Shown: positions 1 to 12,261 of the stretch, in pieces | How positions within the stretch are numbered: position 1 is the stretch's first letter | How the letters are laid out: each line of letters begins with the position of its first letter | Assembly (NCBI GenBank): GCA_034620365.1 | Contig: JAQGEQ010000345.1 | Span: 186,001 to 250,000, forward strand | DNA length: 64,000 nt | From: Pegea sp. RAD2-039 | Lineage: Eukaryota; Chordata; Thaliacea; Salpida; Salpidae | Reading direction: 5' to 3' | Position numbers and translations under genes: made by a program | The notes under the pieces: model-generated | The model's input: the letters and a program-made list of their open reading frames with translations, nothing else | What the model was told of the DNA's origin: nothing | Databases searched by the model: none

Positions 1-180
1 CAACGATAACAAGACCCAAACAGAATCAGAAATAAAATAAAGATGCATATACATATATCAGTGAATACACTGTACCCTAATACTAACACCAAAGCAAAGT
101 TTTTTTTTTACTTTTTAAATTAAAATAAATTAAGCAACAAACAGACATTAACACAAAACCATGGAGTAGCTCATGAAGAA

Positions 181-1068
181 TTAAGAGGAAGTTTTCTTCT
201 TCTCAAGATTTTCTTTTCGTCTTTTCTCTTCAGCGTTAGCAATTTGAGCCGTGGCACTCCTATTAGGGTCCTTTTGATGATGTTGAGCAGACTCTTTCTT
301 TGATCGACCTTAAAAAGTGAAATAAGAATAAATTACAGAAATAAATGACTTCTTATTTTGATTTAATGAATTCTATTGAACAAGTCAATTGGTAGACATT
401 TACTTAAGTATTATATAATCATAAATATAATAATTTATTTATTATATAATAACCTATAAGAGACTATACCGGAAAAAGATTAAGAATCATAATCAAAATA
501 ATAAATTTATATCATTTATTTAGAAAAAAAATTTATAAAATTGAATATTTAATGAGAAGAGACATATATTACAGATTATTAATTATAGGACTTACTTATT
601 AATAAATATTACCATTTATATTTTTAAAATTTAAATATTCATAGGTTTGATTCTAAGTATAAATTAATAGGGCAATCATAAGCTTTAAATACTTTTTATA
701 AATAAAAAATAATAAACCAAAATATAAAATTTATAAACCTATTTATATAAATTTATATTTATAATCACGAAAGTATGAACCAAACAGAAGTCCATTTAAA
801 TTAACTAATTATATATCTTTATATAAATATTTGCTAAGAAAATAATTAAACTATTGACTTATATAAATTGACCAACAATTTATATAAATATCAAACCTGG
901 TTAACAATTATATATATAAATTTAGATATATATAAAAGGGCACATGCAGCTAATTGTTCAAAATATAGAAGAAAACCAACCTTTTCCACCATGTCCAGTC
1001 AACTTATCTTGTTCATAATTGTAATGTTCATATTTATCTTCTGCAGAGCCTTGGGTAGAAGACATCAT
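181..1068 (-). CDS. NUPR1: NUPR1/p8-like nuclear protein, two coding exons
   Basis: Small basic, probably disordered nuclear protein of the NUPR1 (p8) family, known as stress-induced chromatin and transcription cofactors. Seen: exon 1 at 1068-981 (two tandem ATGs; the first is taken) and exon 2 at 308-181, joined in phase 1 across a GT-AG intron, giving 71 residues. The N-terminal half is acidic and Tyr-rich (EDKYEHYNYEQDKL). The junction makes the family hallmark GKGRSKKESAQHH, followed by DPNRSATAQIANAEEKRRKE and a Lys-rich tail that resembles a bipartite nuclear localisation signal. Length is close to the usual 75-85 residues. The donor (GTTGGT) is not the best consensus, but frame and motif continuity support it. 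It ends about 1.3 kb from FAU on the same strand. Identification rests on recalled family motifs, not a search. Confidence 0.82.
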
Positions 1069-1604
1069 AAAAAAGTTTTTATATAAAATGTTAAACCTGA
1101 TGAGTAAAATACAAGTTGTAGTAATCAATTACATCTCAAGAAATAGTTAGCTTTACAAGAAGTTTCACTTTTTTAAAGTTTATAAATCAAAACAAACTTA
1201 GCCTCAAGATTTTCATGAAATTTGAAGCACAATTTGGAAATATTACAAGTTATATATTAATATAAAATCTGACCTAAAACTGATAATTTATATTTTTTAC
1301 ATTAAAATACTTGTATAAATTTTTTAATATATTTTCAGCTTACCCAAGCAAAAGAGAAAGTATATAATTCTAAACTAATGCCTAGAATAACTTTTAAATT
1401 GTATAAAATATCTAAAAATTATTAAACCAAAACTTTCAACTCATCTTTCAAAAAACATAAAAAAATAAAAATTTATTTAAAATAATTTTATTAATTGCTG
1501 ACAGCTTACAATTCCAAATAGATCAGTAAACACAAGATGAATCTTATAGTGATTTACTAAATCAACGGATTGAAAAAGTAACCAGCCAATTTACAAGGAG
1601 TCAA
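1069..1604. other. Intergenic AT-rich spacer between NUPR1-like and FAU
   Basis: No coding frame on either strand. It should hold the NUPR1 promoter or 5' UTR and the FAU 3' UTR. A TTTATT (AATAAA on the minus strand) near 1486-1491 is a plausible FAU polyadenylation signal. Confidence 0.5.
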
Positions 1605-1994
1605 TTAAGAATTGGCATTGGGTCCACGTCTGCGTCCAAAGGTCTGGACCACATTAACAAATCTTCGGTTATATTGTTGTCGTCTGGCAGCACGACCAGT
1701 CTTCTTCTTTTTCTTTTCTTGGGCATCAACTTTTGGAGTTTGTCCCTTTACTTTACCAGCACGGGCCAAAGATCCATGGACTTTACCACCAGGAATAAGT
1801 CCAACAACATCAATGGTGGCCAAATCAGCAACACCAGCTGAAGAAAAAGTTTCTTCATCTTTTAAAACACGGCCATCTTTAACGAAGGCAACTTCTTTTG
1901 CTCCAAGTTTTCCTTTTAAGGAAGAGATGGTTTCTTCAGCTTCTACTGAGAAACTATGTAACTCGTTTGTAAGATTTTTCACAAAAATCTGCAT
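1605..1994 (-). CDS. FAU: FAU: ubiquitin-like FUBI fused to ribosomal protein S30 (eS30)
   Basis: Single-exon gene for a 129-residue precursor. Residues 1-70 are a ubiquitin-like domain starting MQIFVKN and ending IPGG, the site where FUBI is cleaved off. Residues 71-129 are eS30 of the 40S subunit: [19 protein letters not shown], a KKKKK run, [17 protein letters not shown] and the family ending GPNANS. The 59-residue S30 length is exactly as usual. The FUBI part is diverged from ubiquitin but has the expected hydrophobic pattern. Start chosen because MQIFV is the universal ubiquitin-like start. The upstream leader is short, with CCAAT-type sequence and a pyrimidine tract. The absence of introns is a little unusual for this gene. 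Confidence 0.97.
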   Translation of the reverse strand: MQIFVKNLTNELHSFSVEAEETISSLKGKLGAKEVAFVKDGRVLKDEETFSSAGVADLATIDVVGLIPGGKVHGSLARAGKVKGQTPKVDAQEKKKKKTGRAARRQQYNRRFVNVVQTFGRRRGPNANS

Positions 1995-2110
1995 TCTGAA
2001 CTGAATTAAATCTGCCTAACCAATCGACAAAAAGGCTACTGAGTATGATGTGCGTGCAGCCCTAGAAATAATTTCACATTGATTGGTTACATGCGAGTAC
2101 CATAAAATTA
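1995..2110 (-). promoter_or_regulatory. FAU promoter/leader with TOP-like start and CCAAT-type boxes
   Basis: Read on the minus strand, a CCTTTTTG tract with its first C near 2035 precedes the ATG by about 40 nt. This fits the 5' terminal oligopyrimidine (TOP) start of ribosomal protein mRNAs. ACCAATCA lies further upstream, near 2080. The transcription start is inferred, not shown. Confidence 0.4.
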
Positions 2111-3923
2111 TGACAAAATGGTCAACAAAAGAAACAAAATATTAAAAAGGCTTTTGTGCGGGAAATTATTATATTAATTAAATCAAAAGCTAAAAAAATA
2201 TTTAGTAATTAAATAGTAGTCAATAATTAATAAATTAGTCACTAATCATTCCGTTTTTAGTTTGTTTAGAAATTTTAGGACATTATAGTTAACAAAAGTT
2301 TTCAGAAACGAGTTTTACAGCTTAAATCATTTTAATTACAAATCTACTGGTAAAAATATTGTTTTATTTATGAGTAACATCTTAAAACTGATTTTCATAA
2401 AAATATTTGTAATTTAACATTTAAATTTAAAACTTTAAAACAATAATTTTACTATCATAGATGATAAGGTAAAAACCCTCTGATTGGAAATAAGTCGATG
2501 ATAAAATATTCACTTATCTACATCAAAGAAAGCAAGGTTATATATATATTCTGACTTATTTATGTAATTTGATAAATAAAGTGGCTTACATAAAATTCTA
2601 GAAAAAACTGTAGAAACCTTACTCTAGTTGAAATAAGAAACAAAGAACAAAACTAATTTTAAAATGTTTCGAAATAATAGTTTGTAATCAATATAGCAAA
2701 AATAAAGAGGAATTTCTAAAACAACCTTATACAAAGTTAGTGGGAATAAATCTAGACTTTATGTAAACACTAAATCTATAATAAAGTTTCAGCTGTCTAA
2801 TGTAAGAAAGAAGTTGTTATAAATACTTTTGCTGTGTATATAAAAGTATGAATCAAATTAGATTATTAAATGAAATTAGATTATTAAATGTATAATATTG
2901 ATTAGATGACGTATGACTTGCTTAAAATTAGTTTATTTATCAATTATCATAAAAACTTTGTTTATAATATTTACTCCACGTTAAAGAATTTATTAAAACT
3001 TTCATAGTAATTGCTTGTGCGAAATTATAAGAAATAAAAGAGTTTTATTCCAATTTAATTTGAACAATTTGCATTATTATAATTTTAGATAGATAATTAA
3101 ACTACTATCTAGCAGTTTCAAAATAAATTATTCTTTATTTTTGTAATAGTTGTCATAAAAATTTTCAAACGATAGGCAACTGAATACTATAAATCAAAAA
3201 ACTACTAGCATCACACAAATACAAGCAAATTAATATTTTATTTTAATATATAATCTATGTTTCAATTGAAAATCAGTTTTAAACTTGTAAAGTAGTTTTA
3301 CTTGATAATCAATTTTATAGATTAGTAGTTGACAAAAATGGTTATTTCATGAAGCAACTTTGTGATAATGCCGTTTTAGTTAGTAGATGAAGTCATCAAT
3401 TATTTTATTTAAAGTTCAACTAGATTTTCACAGTTTATAACAAGAAAATATTCTTTAAACAAAAAATCATAATTTTATTTAAAATAAAACTATAAATTTA
3501 TTTAATAGTTAAATTTGTCACATAACAAAGCATTTTGTTTTCATTTTAAGATAGCACATGAACTTTTTTATGTTGTTTATTTATAAAGAGCTGGTGTGAG
3601 TATACATATTTTTTTATTTTTAATAAAATTTGTATTTTTATAAAAGAGGTTATAATGTCTAATTCTTGTGGACAAAAAAGCGGTGTTTGAAAAAATAAGT
3701 CTTATTGATGGTAAATACTAATTTTTTACATTTATAGTGCCCAAAAGATCAAAATTTTATTCTGGAACTGAAATTTCTCAAATATTCACTCATTAAAATT
3801 CTCTACTTTTATAGAACAGCTGATAAATGAACACACTTTATTAATTAATTAAGTATTTTATTTTGAAGTCAAAGATTTTAAACCAAAGATGATAGCATCA
3901 TTTGATCTAAGAAGATCTTCTTG
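2111..3923. other. AT-rich intergenic region
   Basis: No supported gene. There is a short direct repeat of about 20 bases at 2855-2890 (AAATTAGATTATTAAATG-like, two copies). An AATAAA on the minus strand at 3835-3861 probably serves the Kazal gene to its right. Confidence 0.5.
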
Positions 3924-4258
3924 TTAACATTTGAGGTGACATTCGCCAATATAAGCAATCTTGACTCTTTCATGCAATGGAAGACTAAAACAAAAATATT
4001 TAAAATAAAAAAAGACAGTTTTTAGAGTTAACTTACGGGCAATTATGAACATGAAGTGCGCATTTGTTTGAATAGGTGTTTCCGTCACTTCCACAGACTG
4101 GTGCCCATTCTTGTGTACAAATCCTTGAAACAAATCTTTTGATTAAATCTTTTTGATAAATAGAGCTCTTACGTCGGACATCTAATCTTGTGAAGACGTA
4201 ATCCTTCAGATGATACGATCGCGACAATCAAAAGAGAAAAAATGAGAAAACTTTTCAT
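3924..4258 (-). CDS. Secreted single-domain Kazal-type protease inhibitor 1
   Basis: Three coding exons, 4258-4173, 4123-4037 and 3984-3924, separated by 49- and 52-nt GT-AG introns, encode 77 residues. The protein starts with a signal peptide ([18 protein letters not shown]) and carries one Kazal domain: [24 protein letters not shown], then HVHNC and YIGEC. The [11 protein letters not shown] core is diagnostic. The second residue after the second Cys, the P1 site that sets protease specificity in this family, is Gln. A secreted serine-protease inhibitor role is inferred from the family. The gene has the same exon phases (2 and 2) as its two neighbours, so the three arose by duplication. It shares the start context GATAAAAATG with them. 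Target protease unknown. Confidence 0.93.
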
Positions 4259-6189
4259 TTTTATCAAAAAATAGTTCTGTAATAGAATAATTATAAATTT
4301 TAAATAAATTTATTTAGAATATACCAAAAATCAGCTACTTGATAAAAACATTTACAAAAGTTTTGTTTGAAAAGAATCTGTTCATAGCTAATTACACAAA
4401 AAATCCCTTTTTAAAAATTCTTCAATCTGACTTATATATCCATCAACAAACTGTTCTTCTAATCTTCTTCAAATTGGTTTCCTTGTCAACAATGAGTCAT
4501 AGAAGAAACCTGTCAACTTTTTGTTTTATGCTTCACAACACTAGTTACTTCCTCAAACAAGTTGATAGCATAAAAAATCTCAATCCTGTTGTTCCTGTTT
4601 TTCCCCTAATTAATCGGAGAAATATTTCTCCTTTTTCATTTGTAACTTTTAAAATATTTGATATTTCAAAGTAATACTTCCTAACCACAGATTTATAAGC
4701 TTCTAGTATCTCCATCAATCAGAATCTATTGAAATTCATCAATCCCATTTTTAAATGGATCAAAAATATAAGATAGTCATTTATCAGATAAAAATATTAA
4801 AAAGTAAATAGTCATAAAGGAGTAAGTTTTTGTCCCCTTCTACATCCAAGATCTGTTTTCTTCGATCATTTATTTTTCATTCAAGGTTCTATCTTCGGTT
4901 CTATCATCGACTTAATTCAAAATTCTTAACTTTCTTTTTTGGATTATATCAACTTTTGGATTTAATTTGTTCATTCAACGCGTGGCTGTCAGTTACAAAA
5001 TCAACAGCTCTTATAGTAAATAAAAATCAAGTCTTATGAGCAAAAATGTAATTGGAAAGTCTTGTATATCACAATTTTGTTGTTAGATTGTATTATTAAA
5101 GATCAGTTATCCTTGGAATTTAAAACTTGCAAACATTTATTGTTAAATCAAATTTGAGTTGAAAAACGTTTTTAGTAAATAGTTTTTTTTTCAATTATTC
5201 TGTTAATTTTACATAAATTTTGCCAAATTTATTTTGTTTTAGAAAACCTGGCACAGTATCATAAACATTTTCATAAATATTTTTTAATGAAAACTAACAG
5301 ATCTAGCAGATGTGATATTAAAGTTCAAAGTTTAATCAGCTGTAATTACAGTCTAATAGTTCAGAAAAAAAATATTTTTGTTGTAACATGATTGCAATGA
5401 TTTTTAACAGAAAAATTAGACAAATGAGTAAGTAATTGACATATACTCCTTCATATACAAATTATTTTTACCCTTTCTCGTTAGTAATATTATAAAACAT
5501 GCAATAAATGTCTTTTATTTCTTTCTGACTCATATATTGTCTTAAAATATTTAATAAGATGTTTACCTAACTAAATAATAATTGTTTTTTTGCCAATTTA
5601 TACATTTTCTTTATTTGAATTCTTTTGTAATTTTAACTGTTATTCTTATGTCTTCGCTGTGTTCCGATTTTTCTACATTAATTATGTTGAGCTGCACCTT
5701 TTATTTGTATTAATTGTATTTGGACTTTTCTTATTTCTTTGCAATCAGTTGTGGTATTTGTACTTGAAGTCATACTGTTCTTAATTCGCCTTGAGCGCTG
5801 TATGAGTTGACATCTACAGTGAAATAAATTTTCTTATTTTAGGTAAAATATTCTTATTTTGTTCGAAAAAATTTAACATTTGTGTTGTTTATGAAAGAAT
5901 GTGTACTGATCAAAAATTTAAAATTTGAAATCTTTACGATACAGTAAAAAAAAAGGATTTAAATTAAGATTCTAGGAAGATCAAGATTATTTTAACTAAG
6001 CACAAAATATCTCAATCATAAGAGGATCTCTTCTTAATTTTACATTAAAGCTCCCTTATCATGAAAAAGCTAAAATCCTCAAACCAAAAACACAGTTGCA
6101 AGTATAATTGAGATTTTATTACTCGTTGTAATTATCGGAAAATTATTTTGAATTCGCCAAAGGTAAAATCTTCATATCCAAAAGCATCT
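4259..6189. other. AT-rich spacer between Kazal genes 1 and 2
   Basis: Holds the promoter of Kazal 1 and the 3' flank of Kazal 2. The hydrophobic open frames here (for example 4339-4674, 4830-5039 and 5590-5784) have the composition of chance AT-rich frames and no motif. I support no gene. Confidence 0.5.
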
Positions 6190-6572
6190 TTAGACTTTAG
6201 GTTTGATCCCACATCTTCCATAAGAAACAATCTTGACATGAGCACAAGGTGGGAGACTAAAACAAAATATAAAAAGTTAAAAATTACATAAAAAAATCAA
6301 GATGTGAATTTTGTGTAAACTTTACTGACGGGCAATTATGGATGGAAAGAAAACATTCGTTTGAATAAGTTTTTCCGTCACTTCCACAGACCGGTGAATA
6401 ATACAAAGGACAAAACCTAGAAATAATTGAAAGAAATAAAATTTCATTTTAAACGTGTTTACAAAAGTACTTTTTACCTTGGACAAATTTTCTTCTTGCT
6501 TAGACTTTTTGCATCAGATGATACAGACAAAGAGATGACCAAAAGTAGAGAAAAAATGAGAAAACTTTTCAT
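6190..6572 (-). CDS. Secreted single-domain Kazal-type protease inhibitor 2
   Basis: Paralogue of the gene at 3924-4258 with the same strand, exon number and intron phases. Exons 6572-6478, 6416-6330 and 6256-6190 encode 82 residues. The signal peptide [16 protein letters not shown] is nearly identical to Kazal 1. The Kazal core reads [24 protein letters not shown], then SIHNC and SYGRC. The P1 residue is Leu, against Gln in copy 1, and an extra Cys occurs in the loop PPCAHVK. The first intron is about 61 nt, the second about 73. A chymotrypsin- or elastase-like target would fit a Leu P1, but that is inference from the family. Confidence 0.93.
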
Positions 6573-7401
6573 TTTTATCATAAGATAATGAATTTTGCTA
6601 CAAAGAACATTTAATATTATTATAACATCTTTTTAAAATATACTGGAACATTTAGCAAAAATTTCTACATAATACTTATTAATAAAAAGTTACACAAACT
6701 CTCTACTAATCTATGATTTGTGATTTCGTATTCATTCTGCTTTAGGAAGCGAACAACTTTGACTTATATACTCACTAATGGTTTGTTTTGCTTTAAATGT
6801 TTTTTTCTAGTTATCTTCCTCAAGTTATTGAAGAACTGGATAAACTTGTTGTCTCATACAACATAAATCACTTTCTCAGACATGAAGTAAATAGATCTTC
6901 ATCTATAACTTCCTTATCTTTCTTTATTTTGTAAACAACTTACAATCTTGTTTTGATGAAAAAATGGTTTGAGGAATCACAAACGTGTTATGATTAATAA
7001 TACTCAAAAATAAGGAAGCTATGAAATTGATTAAAAACTCAAAATGTTATTTGTTAAAAAAACTTGGGAGGAAGACACAAACGAAACCACTTTAGTTGCT
7101 GCGCATGTGACCCACCGTTTGAGAGGAAGTAAAGTTGTTATTCCAGAAACTGTCAAAAACAATTTTTCATTGATATATAAGTTCTCTAAAATTTAATTTT
7201 TTATTCTGATAATGAATATTTCTAAAAGATATAGTAGTTTTGAATGTAAGCTATTAAATATCTATTTACTTAAATTAGATCTGTAATAAGTTAAGTTTAT
7301 TATTTAATCGTGATTTAGAAACTTTTTAAAGCTGCTCTACTTGTTTCTTAGCTTTAAATCAAACTGCTTGTTAGACTTTAAGTTAAATACTTTTGATAAA
7401 A
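6573..7401. other. Divergent intergenic region of Kazal genes 2 and 3
   Basis: These 830 bases separate the minus-strand Kazal 2 from the plus-strand Kazal 3, so they carry both promoters. No open frame of note. A GC-richer patch lies near 7081-7150 without a recognised feature. Confidence 0.5.
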
Positions 7402-7753
7402 ATGAAATATTTCACATTCTTTGCTCTACTTTGTCTCGTGTTGTTTTCACAAAACGGAGCTGCAATTTGTCGTCGAGGTTGCATAAGGTAAGTTACTTAT
7501 CTTAAATGTCTGTAATCTATTTTTTATAATTTCACAGTCGCTGTCCAGTTTACTTCAGAGATGCCAGTGTGTGTGGGACAGATGGTAACACTTATAGCAG
7601 TCCGTGTGCATTAAGAAATCATAATTGCTGGTAATTATAAACTTTACATAAACAATTCACTTTTGACCCTTTTATTCGAGCAGTTTCCCTCCGAAACCAG
7701 TGAAAATAGCATATGAAGGTCACTGCCGTAAAAACCCTGGTAAAGGATGCTAG
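7402..7753 (+). CDS. Secreted single-domain Kazal-type protease inhibitor 3
   Basis: Exons 7402-7487, 7538-7630 and 7684-7753 with short GT-AG introns in the same phases as the two minus-strand copies encode 82 residues. Signal peptide MKYFTFFALLCLVLFSQNG, then RCPVYFRDASVCGTDGNTYS, SSPCALRNHNCC and AYEGHCRKNPGKGC. Nine residues separate the second and third Cys instead of the usual seven, and there are extra Cys residues near both ends (GCIS, NCC, final C), so disulphide pairing may differ. P1 would be Val. The stop codon overlaps an AATAAA (TAGAATAAA), so the true poly(A) signal is probably this one or the AATAAA near 7876. Opposite orientation to the other two. Confidence 0.9.
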
Positions 7754-10700
7754 AATAAAAATGTTTAAGAATTCAATTCAAACTTTGGTTTCTGTGAATA
7801 TTTAAAGTAATTTGAAATATTTCTGCTTCGTCTTTTAAGTGTTAACCGTGTTAAAAATGAAATGTTTATAATCAATAAATAGTAAACAAAAGTTTTTAAG
7901 AGCTATTTGAACTATTTTATGTACAGTTTTTACCTAATAAAATATGTTATTTACTATAGTTTATTTGATTTTACTTAGATTTGATTAGAGTTCATTATTT
8001 GATTAAGATATAAAATAACTTGAGTTTGAAAATTATATTAAAAATGATATCTAAAATAAAAACTAACTTAATAAAGTTACAGCTACTGATAAAAATATTT
8101 ACTGATATACAAAGATTAAAATAAAACACAAGATTTTGCTGTAAATTTAACTGGTGCTGTGGAAGTATTTTTGATAAAAGTACAATTTTATCGATATTAA
8201 TAACCTCTAAGTTATATTTTTTAATGAACACGATAATAAATAATGTGAACACAAAGTTTGTTAGTAAGAGAAAGTAGGAAATAGTTTTAACTTGAGAAAT
8301 AAGATTTAGAAAATATGATAATTTCCTTAACAAGTAAGAACTTTATCAAAAAGTTTAATGGAATTTAGAAACATTGGAATGAAGTTTCTAGTTGAAAATA
8401 AAGAAATCTTAAGTGTTTGTTAGAAATCTACAGTTTGATAACTTTTATAATTTCTGAATTGGTGGCTGATACTTAAAAACTAAATCTTTAATAAATCAAA
8501 TTTACAAACATATTTTAGAGAAATAACTTTAAAAAGTTGTATAATTCAACTCACATATTTGATCAAATAAAAAGTATTTTCAATCAACATTAATAAAACA
8601 GACTTTAAAGATGTCTTTTTAGGAACAACTGATAGTAATGACAACAACTGATCTGTCTATCTTTATTAGTTTTGAAGAATTTGGTAACTTAAAATATTTC
8701 AATAAATTTGGCAGGTTTTTATACACTTCAGTTTTTAGTAACAAGGTTAATCATAGATATGCTAATAACACTCAAATCACTCTTCATAATAAAGGTTGCA
8801 AGTAAAATGTTCTGACAAATCTGAGTTGTGATTATTTTTTTACGAAAAGCTCACAAGTAAGGTCGTAAAAGTTGTTCAGCGGTTTTTTGCAGTTTCGTTT
8901 TGCAATTTTTTGAGACTTGAGAAATTCAGTAATTTTCAAAATGTATTGAAACATTTGTTATATATTGTTTAGTTTATATCTGTGTTGTATGATTATCTTT
9001 TGAGTGATAGCAAAATATTTGAAAATCGAAACTCATAATGTCAACAAAGTTAATAATAATCTAGATCTATGAAATAAATGTTAAATATGAAACGCATCTT
9101 AAAGACTTGGTTTCTTTAAGAAGTTTCTACTTTAAATTTGATGAGTTATTCCAGTTTAAAATTCAACGATCTAGTTAGTTGAAGTAAACAACTTGTAGCA
9201 ACTTGCAATTTCAAGCAATCACTAAAAGCTCATGTAAATAAATCTTCAGTTAGGACTTAATATAAGATTAGATGCAATTTACACTAAAAAAATCCTTTTA
9301 CAAACTTCTAAGGACCTAAATTTTATAATATTTTAATTGATCACTAAGCCAGTAGAGTAATTAAACTATTCTCTCAACCGCGGCTTTCAGCGATTATTTT
9401 AAGAGTTGAAAAAGACCATTTTCGTCAATGTGTTATAAATTTTCAATGAAGAAAAATTTGATTATATCGCAGAGTCAATCATAACCTGTCATTTTGTTAT
9501 TGGCACACAATAGTAAGGACAAAGTTGGGATTAGTAGCTAAGAAAACATCTCTTGACGATAATTAAAAAGTGCAAAGTAGTTAAGAAATAAAGATCTAGC
9601 TTTCATATAATTGGTAGGACTCATATAAGATGTGACATGCCTATTTTCTTATGCAAAGATAAGCTCACTATTAAATCCTTGTAATATCGACACTATTTGT
9701 TGACCTCGTTATATTTTTTAAATTATTAATAGCTTCTCTCATCCTAATTTCTTTAAAGATCACATTTAAAGATTCTGTATGTCTTCAGTGATTCATCTTT
9801 TAAAATTAACTTAGTTAATAACCTTATCAATACCCAGTCCACTAATAGCTCTTTTATAAGGTCCAGAATATTCTTCCCAGCTCTATCCTTATAGCAGATT
9901 CTGTCATCTCTATCACAACTATACTGAAGGAGTATGACTTGAGTAATTAGTTGTTAATGGGCTTTTTATGGCGCTAATTTCTTTACTTATTTTCTTATTT
10001 ATTGTTTTCTTAACTTTATTATTACTTGCATAAGTTTACGATTGCAATTTTCTGTACACTGTAGATGTTAAACTGTGGTACTTGTAACTGTTCTTAAAGT
10101 CTCCATTTTTGGCTCATTTCTAAAATGTTTTAAAAACAAGCAAATTACAAAAATAAAAATTCAATCTTTTATTTTAATAGTGAAATGAGTTAAAACAAAT
10201 ACATTGAATTTTTTCAATTTCTTTATTTTGGTGATGACTTGGTAATATTTGTTGAATCATTAGTTCAGGCGTAATAAATGCTTCAAATAATTTTTTAATC
10301 TTATTACAAATATTGAATTATTTATCGGAAGAAAAAATGGTAAAAAACAATTGCTAATATGGCATTTATATTTTACCATGTGCAAAGAAAACATCATGTT
10401 GTCCCAGTATTATATTATGTTCTCATTAAAATAACTTCGTACTTGGTAAGTACAGCTTATTGATGGGATACAAAGCATTTTCCAACCCTAGTAAACCATA
10501 AAGACAAGATCTTTGGCTTATTTACAACTTGATGGTTGAGTTGAAGCGTGGTATAGGTGTGATGAGTCTTTCCCTTTTAATAAAGTTGTTTGTAAATCTT
10601 TGGAAGATAGACGCAACTTTTTAATCTTAATCGAGATTGTTAGGAATTAAACCAGTTTTGAGCTAAGACGAGTAAAATAGTGAAAATGGATTTTGGAGTC

Positions 10701-11543
10701 GAGTTGTAGAGAAAAAGCATTCTAATTTGAAAGTGACTAATCTTTTAATAGATTACTTCTCCATTCATTTAGATACACCCTTATAATTTTTAATAAAATA
10801 ATTAGAACATAAAAATCAATATTCTGATGACCTAAATGTCAAACACCCCAAGCTGCTCCAGATTCAAACATTTTGCACAAGTAACCACTGCTTTGACATA
10901 AATTAGAACTTCTTTAGTTTGTACTTCTGATGTTCGCTTGTAGTCCCATCTCAAAGACTTTATTTAATTTTAACTCAGGCTTGTTTGCTGTTTTTATTTA
11001 AACTAATGGCTGAGAAATGGGAGGTTAAGGTAACTTGCAAAAGTAGATTCTTGCTGCTCTAACTCAAGATTTCTGTTCAAATCCTTCTGAGTAGTTGTTA
11101 CTTTATCATTGTATCAGGTGACTTGCTGTTAACTAGAAGCAGCTGAGTTGGCAGCACTCCCCGAAAATAGTCAGTTGAGAATCTACGAGGTTCGTAAAGT
11201 TATTGGAAGACTCTTTTACCCAATGATTTATGAGATTACTCTTTCTAGAGTAGCTTGAATGATACAAAAAAAGATGCTACTTGTAGAAGGAAAGTTGTTC
11301 TGAATTCAAAGTTGAGACTGAAAACATCTTAGATAGAAAGACATTAAAATCGATGGGGAAGTTTTTGTGAGAAGTTTTGGAAAGAGAAACTTGAAAAAAG
11401 CTGTAAGGTTGGGTTGTAAGTGAGAGGGCGAGACAATTCTGAATGACAACACCAAGAACTCATAAAGTTGGAATAATCGTCAGTTTGGTTTATTGTAAAA
11501 ACTTTGACAACAAATCCTCTGATGAAATCAGAAACAAAAAAAA
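7754..11543. other. Long intergenic region, no gene seen
   Basis: About 3.8 kb with no open frame beyond a hydrophobic chance frame at 7995-8333 (minus). The stretch 10440-11500 is less AT-rich than its surroundings and may be old decayed sequence, but I recognise nothing in it. TTTATT at 11489-11494 is a plausible poly(A) signal for RPS21. Confidence 0.45.
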
Positions 11544-12251
11544 TCAGTTAGCTGATTTAGCTGGCTTGTAAACCTTGTTGAAAGTTCTGTAAAGATAAAA
11601 ACTTTAATCAAGAAAATGAATATAAATTGTTAATAAAGAAATTTAAAATCTTTAATAAAAATTAGAGATCATAAAAATGAGAGTTGAAAATGTTATGAAA
11701 TATATCTCAGACTGTCAGAAGTCAATTTATTTAGTTTTTGAATCTTACATCGAGAAAGAAGCATCAATTACAAAGATGAGGAGACTTACTTCGCCAAGAT
11801 GCCATCTTTTATAGCTAAACGGTTCATTGAATCATCTGATTCTCCCATCTTTCTGATATCTCCACAAATAGTGTATGCTTTTGAGGTGGTAAGAGCACGA
11901 CCATTTTCATCAACATCAATGATGGCAATCTACAATTAAAAAGATCAATTTCAAGGTTGGAAGTTGTCTTCTAATTACCTCTGCCACAAAGTTACTACTA
12001 TTGGTTGAGGAGTATTTACAAGTTAAGCTGCTAAATCTACTCATTTAATTATCACATAAGATTTGAACTACTTATAAATAAACACAAAAGTTTTTTGCCA
12101 CATCACTATCTTTATTAATGGCATCTACTATTAGTAATTTTGATGGGTTTACCTGGACAGATGCATGATCTTTAGCACCAATGATACGACCACTGGATGA
12201 GCATTTTCTAGGGATGTACAAATCAACAATTTCTCCTGCGTCGTTTTGCAT
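11544..12251 (-). CDS. RPS21: 40S ribosomal protein S21 (eS21)
   Basis: Three coding exons, 12251-12153, 11929-11790 and 11586-11544, encode 93 residues. The start [20 protein letters not shown] and the motifs [27 protein letters not shown] and [11 protein letters not shown] are classic eS21. Other animals end soon after the last motif (typically KNF). Here the final exon adds [13 protein letters not shown], about 10 extra residues, a small basic C-terminal extension. A non-coding first exon ends at 12980; it joins at 12262 through a 5' UTR intron of about 717 nt. The protein is a component of the small subunit head region. Start and splice phases all agree. Confidence 0.96.
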
Positions 12252-12261
12252 TATGAAGATA

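Noticed and set aside
868..1086. Plus-strand open frame with a hydrophobic C-terminal segment
   Set aside because: It is the antisense of NUPR1 exon 1, which has family motifs and good splicing.
1612..2004. 130-codon plus-strand frame
   Set aside because: Antisense shadow of the FAU gene.
4339..5784. Several hydrophobic open frames on the plus strand
   Set aside because: AT-driven composition, no signal or domain, no splice or regulatory support.
11074..11100. GTTCAAATCC-like word suggesting a tRNA T-loop
   Set aside because: No acceptor stem, D-arm or anticodon arm could be folded around it.
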